This document shows positions 30,331 through 34,404 of a stretch of DNA of 34,404 nt, one piece after another. The stretch's first letter is position 1; each line of letters begins with the position of its first letter. Source of the stretch: an uncultured Acidobacteriia bacterium (lineage in GTDB: Bacteria; Acidobacteriota; Terriglobia; Bryobacterales; Bryobacteraceae); contig CAIYDY010000229.1 of the NCBI GenBank assembly GCA_903925015.1, positions 1 to 34,404 on the forward strand, given 5' to 3'. The notes below the pieces were generated by a model, which ran no database searches, was not told where the DNA came from, and saw nothing but the letters and a program-made list of their open reading frames with translations. Position numbers and translations under genes: made by a program.

Positions 30331-31284
30331 ATGAATTTCCAACCCCGTTTTTCCGATGTCGCCCACTTGGGGCATGTCGAATTGTTGACCCCCCATTTGG
30401 ACGACAGTGTCGCGTTTTTCACGGGTTTGGTGGGTCTGTCCGAGGTCGGGCGCGCCGGGGATTCCGTGTTCCTGCGCGCGTGGGGTGACTACCAGCTTTT
30501 CTCGCTTCAATTGACGCAGTCGGCGAAGCCTGGCTTGGGGCACCTGGCCTTCCGGACCCGCAACGCGGCCACTTTGGCCTTGTTGGCTGAAAACCTGCTG
30601 TCCAACGGCCATACGGGCGAATGGCGGAGCGATGATTTCGGCCATGGTCCCGCTTGGCGCACGCAGTCCCCCGACGGCCACCACGTCGAACTGTACTTCG
30701 AAACCGAGAAGTATTCGGCACCGCCGGAATTTGCCACCGGATTCAAGAACCAGCCCCGCCGCCGCGAGATCCACGGCATAGGCCCGCGCCGCCTCGACCA
30801 TCTCAACCTGCTCTCGGGAAGCATTCCGGCAGACAGGGTCTTCTACAACGAGCTTCTCGGTCTCCGTCTCACCGAGCAGATCGTGTTCGACGATGGCAGT
30901 GAAATGGGTGCGTGGTTTGCCGCCACGAACAAATCCTACGACTTGGCACTCAGCCGGGACAACGCCGGTGGGCACGGGCGTCTGCACCACGTCACCTACT
31001 ATCTCGATAGCCGCGAGGAAGTGCTGCGTGCCGCCGATATCCTTGTTGAGGCCGGAATCCAGATTGAGACCGGTCCGCACAAGCACAACATCGGCCAGAC
31101 CTTTTTTCTCTATTTCTTCGAGCCTGGCGGGAACCGGTTTGAGATCGGCTCCGGCGGTTACCTCATCCTCGATCCGGATTGGAAGCCCGTTCGCTGGAAC
31201 CAGGCCGACCGCGCCAAGGGGCAGGCCTGGGGCTTGAAAACCATCGAATCATTCCACACCTACGGAACGCCGCCGATGGAATAG
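30331..31284 (+). CDS. Extradiol ring-cleavage dioxygenase homologue (catechol 2,3-dioxygenase family)
   Basis: A 317-residue type I extradiol dioxygenase with two VOC (glyoxalase-like) domains, about 10-125 and 152-275. Compared with XylE of Pseudomonas, the iron ligands are H157 (RRLDHLNL), H220 (GRLHHVTYY) and E271 (GNRFEI). Active-site H246 and Y255 correspond to H252 and Y261. The XylE acid-base residue H199 (KAHDVAF) is replaced by Y203 (KSYDLAL). It probably cleaves a catechol-type ring or a related substrate with O2, although the exchange leaves activity open. The start is the ATG at 30331; the upstream in-frame extension lies in the terminator and is not coding. TACAAT is 18 bases before the ATG and no Shine-Dalgarno is seen. 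It ends one base before the convergent sulfatase gene. Confidence 0.87.
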   Translation: MNFQPRFSDVAHLGHVELLTPHLDDSVAFFTGLVGLSEVGRAGDSVFLRAWGDYQLFSLQLTQSAKPGLGHLAFRTRNAATLALLAENLLSNGHTGEWRSDDFGHGPAWRTQSPDGHHVELYFETEKYSAPPEFATGFKNQPRRREIHGIGPRRLDHLNLLSGSIPADRVFYNELLGLRLTEQIVFDDGSEMGAWFAATNKSYDLALSRDNAGGHGRLHHVTYYLDSREEVLRAADILVEAGIQIETGPHKHNIGQTFFLYFFEPGGNRFEIGSGGYLILDPDWKPVRWNQADRAKGQAWGLKTIESFHTYGTPPME

Positions 31285-31285
31285 C

Positions 31286-32794
31286 CTATTTCTGGGCGGT
31301 TAGCGTCGAATCCCAATCCCCCCATGGGCTTGGATGGTGGCCAATGGGAACATTCACCTCGCCGTAATGGCCCAGCCCGGCGCGCTCGACATACCGGGCG
31401 GCGGGCAGGAAATCATCCTTCCGACGTTTCAGCTCGGCATCCAACTGGCGGTCGAATTGTGACTGTAGCGCCTTGGCCTCGGTTTTGCCGTTCAGGTTAT
31501 GCATCTGGTACGGGTCTACTTGGTTGTCGTATAGCAGCCATGGTCCTTGGATTGACCGCACATACGTGTGCCGCGCGGTCCTCAGGCCCCGGTACTCCGC
31601 GATTCCATGGCGGCGAGCCTCGGTGATCGGTACGGCGAGATTGAGCAGGGTTCCGGTGTCGCCGGGCGCATCTGGTTGTCCGGTCATCAAGCCTGAAAGA
31701 TTCTGCCCTTCGATATGACCCGGAACTGGCAAACCGGCGAGTCCGAGCAGAGTCGGCAGAATGTCCGGAGAATTCAGCGGTGTCTGAATGTGCTGCGCCT
31801 TCGACCCCATCTTCCGCGGATAGCGCACCAGGAAAGGCACCCGGATCGATTCATCCCACGGGTAGAGTTTCGTCGTCAGCCCTTGCGACAGCATCATGTC
31901 GCCGTGGTCGGACGTGAAGACCAGAATCGTGTCCTCGGCGATCCCCGCCTTGTCCAAAGTCTTCAGAATCCGGTCAAAGCAAGTATCGAGGGCCGCCATG
32001 TGGGCGTAGTAGCCCCTGTGCATTTGGGCCGATTCCACGCGCTTGTCTGCCGGAACGTTGTCGCGCAGGGCGATCTCCCGGTTCTTGTACAGGTCCCGGA
32101 ACTCCACTGGCGCGGTCGGCAGCGGGAAATGGGGCGGACCCAGCGAGAGCACCATGCAGAACGGGTCCGAGGTCTTGGCCTGCCGCTCCATGAACGCGCA
32201 TGCGTCGTCCGTCTGGGCAAAGGCGTCGTAGCCCGGCCAATACTTGGGTGTTTGGTCGTTGCCTTCGTAATACAGGGACTTGTTGTATTCATGCGTGCAC
32301 TCGCACGCCTTCCAGTAGTCGAAGCCGAACCGTTTTTCCGGCGGGATGTACGACAGCCTGCGTCCGTATTTTCCGTCCGGACTGCCGTAGATATGCCATT
32401 TGCCGATGAAGCCGGTCTTGTAGCCCGCCGTGGAGAACAGCTCCCCCATGGTGGCCGCCGTGGGTTTCAGTTCGACGTCGTTGATGAAAACGCCGTTGGT
32501 GAGCGGATACTGGCCTGTCATCAAGCTTGCGCGGAACGGGCAGCACACCGGACACCCGGAAACGGCGGTGTCGAAACTGGCGCTTTGGGCTGCCAGACGG
32601 TCCAGCACCGGAGTGCGCACATTGGCGTCGCCGTTGTATTTGGTGGCCTGGGCCCGCCATTCGTCGGCAATGATCAGCAGGACATTCGGCCTGCGTGTGG
32701 CTTTTCCAAGAGGTGCCTGTCCAAGAAGTGCCGGGGCTGCGGCCAAACCGGCGGCGGCTCCCAGGAATTGACGTCGGTTGGTTGCGTTGTCCAC
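31286..32794 (-). CDS. Tat-exported sulfatase (formylglycine type)
   Basis: A 502-residue sulfatase. The N-terminus NRRQFLGAAAGLAAAPALLG is a twin-arginine signal. The catalytic domain begins with RRPNVLLIIADEWRAQ (metal-binding D44), and the formylglycine motif CxPxR is CCPFR with C84 as the residue to be oxidised, followed by ASLMTGQYPLTNGVF. FIGKWHIYG, VFTSDHGDMM (metal ligands D and H) and a Lys in LTTKLYPWDESIRVPF complete the active site. It probably removes sulfate esters from a polysaccharide or aryl substrate outside the cytoplasm. The start is GTG, nine bases behind the RidA gene. An anaerobic or aerobic maturase is not encoded nearby. Confidence 0.93.
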   Translation of the reverse strand: MDNATNRRQFLGAAAGLAAAPALLGQAPLGKATRRPNVLLIIADEWRAQATKYNGDANVRTPVLDRLAAQSASFDTAVSGCPVCCPFRASLMTGQYPLTNGVFINDVELKPTAATMGELFSTAGYKTGFIGKWHIYGSPDGKYGRRLSYIPPEKRFGFDYWKACECTHEYNKSLYYEGNDQTPKYWPGYDAFAQTDDACAFMERQAKTSDPFCMVLSLGPPHFPLPTAPVEFRDLYKNREIALRDNVPADKRVESAQMHRGYYAHMAALDTCFDRILKTLDKAGIAEDTILVFTSDHGDMMLSQGLTTKLYPWDESIRVPFLVRYPRKMGSKAQHIQTPLNSPDILPTLLGLAGLPVPGHIEGQNLSGLMTGQPDAPGDTGTLLNLAVPITEARRHGIAEYRGLRTARHTYVRSIQGPWLLYDNQVDPYQMHNLNGKTEAKALQSQFDRQLDAELKRRKDDFLPAARYVERAGLGHYGEVNVPIGHHPSPWGDWDSTLTAQK

Positions 32795-32803
32795 CGACCG
32801 ATC

Positions 32804-33241
32804 TTACTTGATTTCGAACACCGCTTCAACCTCCACTGCAACACCGGTCGGTAGGGACGCGAATCCCAGCGCCGAACGTGCGTGGAATCCATCGCCCGGC
32901 TTGCCGAAGATCTCGTGCAGCAGGTCGGAGGCCCCGTTGATCACGAGGTGGTGTTCAATGAACTCGGGCGCGGAATTGACGCAGCCCAGCAGTTTCACCA
33001 CCCGTAGCCCGTCCAGCGTCCCATGGGTGTTCCACACCGAGTTCAGGATTTTGGCGGCGCAATCCCGCGCGGCACCGTAGCCCTCCTCCGTGCTCAATCC
33101 GGCTCCAAGCTTGCCTTTCAGGGTGCTCACGTGGCCGGAAGTGATCAGTTGGTTGCCCGAACGGATGCACAGGTTCAGGTATCCGGGGGTTTGTTTTTCA
33201 AATTGGATGCCGAGTGATTCGGCTTTTTGCTGGGGAGTCAT
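32804..33241 (-). CDS. RidA/YjgF family protein
   Basis: A 145-residue Rid-family protein, slightly longer than RidA (128) owing to an N-terminal helix. The active-site arginine is R122 (HARSALGFASLP) and E137 corresponds to E120 of RidA, so imine/enamine deaminase activity, which protects pyridoxal enzymes from 2-aminoacrylate, is plausible. It belongs to the YjgF-like subgroup with the SGHVSTLKGKLG segment. The ribosome binding site AAGGAGGA is near perfect. It is the first gene of a two-gene unit with the sulfatase and divergent from the glycosyltransferase gene. Confidence 0.9.
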   Translation of the reverse strand: MTPQQKAESLGIQFEKQTPGYLNLCIRSGNQLITSGHVSTLKGKLGAGLSTEEGYGAARDCAAKILNSVWNTHGTLDGLRVVKLLGCVNSAPEFIEHHLVINGASDLLHEIFGKPGDGFHARSALGFASLPTGVAVEVEAVFEIK

Positions 33242-33296
33242 CTGCTCTTGGTCCTCCTTATAGGAAAGCAGACAGGTTTGAACGGGCGCTGCCGGA

Positions 33297-33310
33297 ACCG
33301 GCGCGCCGGT
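33297..33310. repeat. 14-bp perfect palindrome between divergent genes
   Basis: ACCGGCGCGCCGGT is a perfect palindrome in the 106-base region between the RidA and glycosyltransferase genes. It overlaps a second one, GCCGG-AA-CCGGC (33291-33302). It ends ten bases before TACACT (33320-33325, preceded by TGG as an extended -10), so it covers the -35 position of the glycosyltransferase promoter. A candidate operator. Confidence 0.4.
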
Positions 33311-33347
33311 AAAACTTGGTACACTCGGAACAAAGCCCGATTACCGC

Positions 33348-34404
33348 ATGCCGTCGCAAGGTTGCCAAAAACCCAAACTTCTCGTCTTCATCGTGGCCTA
33401 CCATGCTGAAAAAACGATCACGAAGGTGATTTCGCGCATTCCGGCGAGCCTGCTGGACACCTACGAGACGGATGTCCTGATCATCGACGACGCTTCCGGC
33501 GACCAGACCTTCGCCCACAGCCACCGGGCCAGCCGAGATTCCGAATCGCCCTTCCGCATCACCGCGCTCTTCAACCCGGTCAACCAGGGTTACGGCGGCA
33601 ACCAAAAGCTCGGCTACCGCTACGCCATTGAAAACGGTTATGATTTCGTCGCCCTGATCCACGGCGATGGCCAGTACGCGCCGGAGTGCCTGCCCGACCT
33701 TCTGGAGCCGCTCCGCAACGGCACCGCCGACGCCGTTTTCGGCTCGCGCATGATCCACCCCCAGGATGCGCTCAAGGGTGGAATGCCGATGTACAAGTTT
33801 GTCGGCAACCGGATCCTCACCTGGGTGGAGAACAAGCTCCTCAAGACCAACCTCAGCGAATTCCATTCCGGCTACCGCATCTATTCGACGAGGGCGCTCC
33901 GGTCCATCCCCTTCGAGCGCAACTCGAACGACTTCCACTTCGACACCGAGATCATCATCCAGTTCCTGATTGCCAAACTCCGCATCCGGGAACTTCCCAT
34001 TCCGACCTATTACGGCGATGAGATCTGCTACGTGAACGGCGTCAAGTATGCCCGCAACGTGGTCAAGGCCGCGCTAACCGCCCGGATGCAGAGCTTGGGC
34101 TTGTTCCACGATCCCAAATTCGATTGCGCCCCCGAATCGCAATACACCCCCAAATTCGACTACCAGAGCCCGCACACGATGGCCTTCGAACGGGTCCGCC
34201 CCGGTAGCCGTATTCTCGATATCGGCTGTGCCGGCGGATATCTGGGAGCCCATCTGGCCCGTCTCAAGGATTGCCATGTCGATGGTATCGACGCATTTCC
34301 CATCACCGACCCCACCATGGAGCTTGCCCTTGGTGAATTCCACCTCCACGACCTAAACACGGGTTTGCCCGCGATCAACTACGAGCGCTACGACCACTTC
34401 CTGA
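33348..34404 (+). CDS. Glycosyltransferase family 2 fused to class I SAM methyltransferase, 3' end outside window
   Basis: An open frame of 352 codons running off the window. Residues 10-240 form a GT-A glycosyltransferase of the polyprenol-phosphate mannosyltransferase type: LLVFIVAYHAEKTITKVI, nucleotide/metal motif DDASGD (47-52), LIHGDGQY (104-110), FGSRM, the acceptor-loop FHSGYRIYS (172-180), FDTEIIIQFL, and the GDEICYVNGVKYA ending common in these bacterial proteins. From about 270 a Rossmann methyltransferase starts with motif I LDIGCAGGYLG (290-300) and the acidic residue in HVDGIDAF. Such fused enzymes occur in cell-surface polysaccharide loci. The start is the ATG at 33348, with no Shine-Dalgarno and TACACT 22 bases upstream. 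Confidence 0.9.
   Translation, partial: MPSQGCQKPKLLVFIVAYHAEKTITKVISRIPASLLDTYETDVLIIDDASGDQTFAHSHRASRDSESPFRITALFNPVNQGYGGNQKLGYRYAIENGYDFVALIHGDGQYAPECLPDLLEPLRNGTADAVFGSRMIHPQDALKGGMPMYKFVGNRILTWVENKLLKTNLSEFHSGYRIYSTRALRSIPFERNSNDFHFDTEIIIQFLIAKLRIRELPIPTYYGDEICYVNGVKYARNVVKAALTARMQSLGLFHDPKFDCAPESQYTPKFDYQSPHTMAFERVRPGSRILDIGCAGGYLGAHLARLKDCHVDGIDAFPITDPTMELALGEFHLHDLNTGLPAINYERYDHFL

Noticed and set aside
1-34404. CRISPR array, insertion sequence or prophage
   Set aside because: No regularly spaced repeats, transposase, integrase or flanking terminal repeats were seen.

Overview
The window looks like a chromosomal segment of an acidobacterium, most likely of the Bryobacterales/Solibacter type. 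This is inferred from gene content: two very large TonB-dependent receptors with N-terminal carboxypeptidase-regulatory-like domains, a DUF1800/DUF1501 pair with Ig-like domains, Tat-exported sulfatase and enolase-superfamily proteins, and a high-GC sequence. No rRNA or tRNA is present to confirm the lineage.

Layout. 1-2892 (minus): a tight four-gene operon, DUF2170 (YjfI-like), PspA/IM30, DUF4178-like and a coiled-coil lipoprotein cut by the window edge; it resembles a phage-shock/envelope-stress module. 3017-6934 (minus): an orphan Wzt-like protein whose ABC ATPase domain has lost its catalytic motifs, and a TonB receptor. 7041-8949 (plus): an F0-only ATP synthase operon (atpZ-atpI-atpB-atpE) closed by a strong terminator. 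9021-13739 (plus): PilZ protein, amidase, LemA, alpha-ketoglutarate semialdehyde dehydrogenase and an FAH-family sugar-acid dehydratase; the last two form the lower half of a Weimberg-type route to 2-oxoglutarate. 13899-15827: Hsp90 (HtpG). 15949-21425 (plus): a second TonB receptor, a ThuA-like secreted protein and a Tat-exported galactonate-dehydratase-like enzyme. 21412-24222 (minus): primary sigma factor RpoD with an MHS-type carboxylate transporter directly behind it. 24589-31284 (plus): YifB/ComM AAA ATPase, the DUF1800-DUF1501 secretion pair and an extradiol dioxygenase homologue. 31286-33241 (minus): RidA plus a sulfatase. 33348-end (plus): a glycosyltransferase-methyltransferase fusion, cut by the window edge.

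Functionally the segment combines core machinery (ATP synthase F0, RpoD, HtpG, YifB) with accessory functions in envelope stress, outer-membrane uptake and breakdown of sugar acids, sulfated and aromatic compounds. No insertion sequence, prophage, CRISPR array or RNA gene was recognised. The most notable signals are the vestigial Wzt ATPase, the PspA-DUF2170-DUF4178-lipoprotein operon, unusual residues in AtpE, the dioxygenase and the exported dehydratase, and a recurring TA-rich hexamer just upstream of start codons that lack a Shine-Dalgarno sequence.
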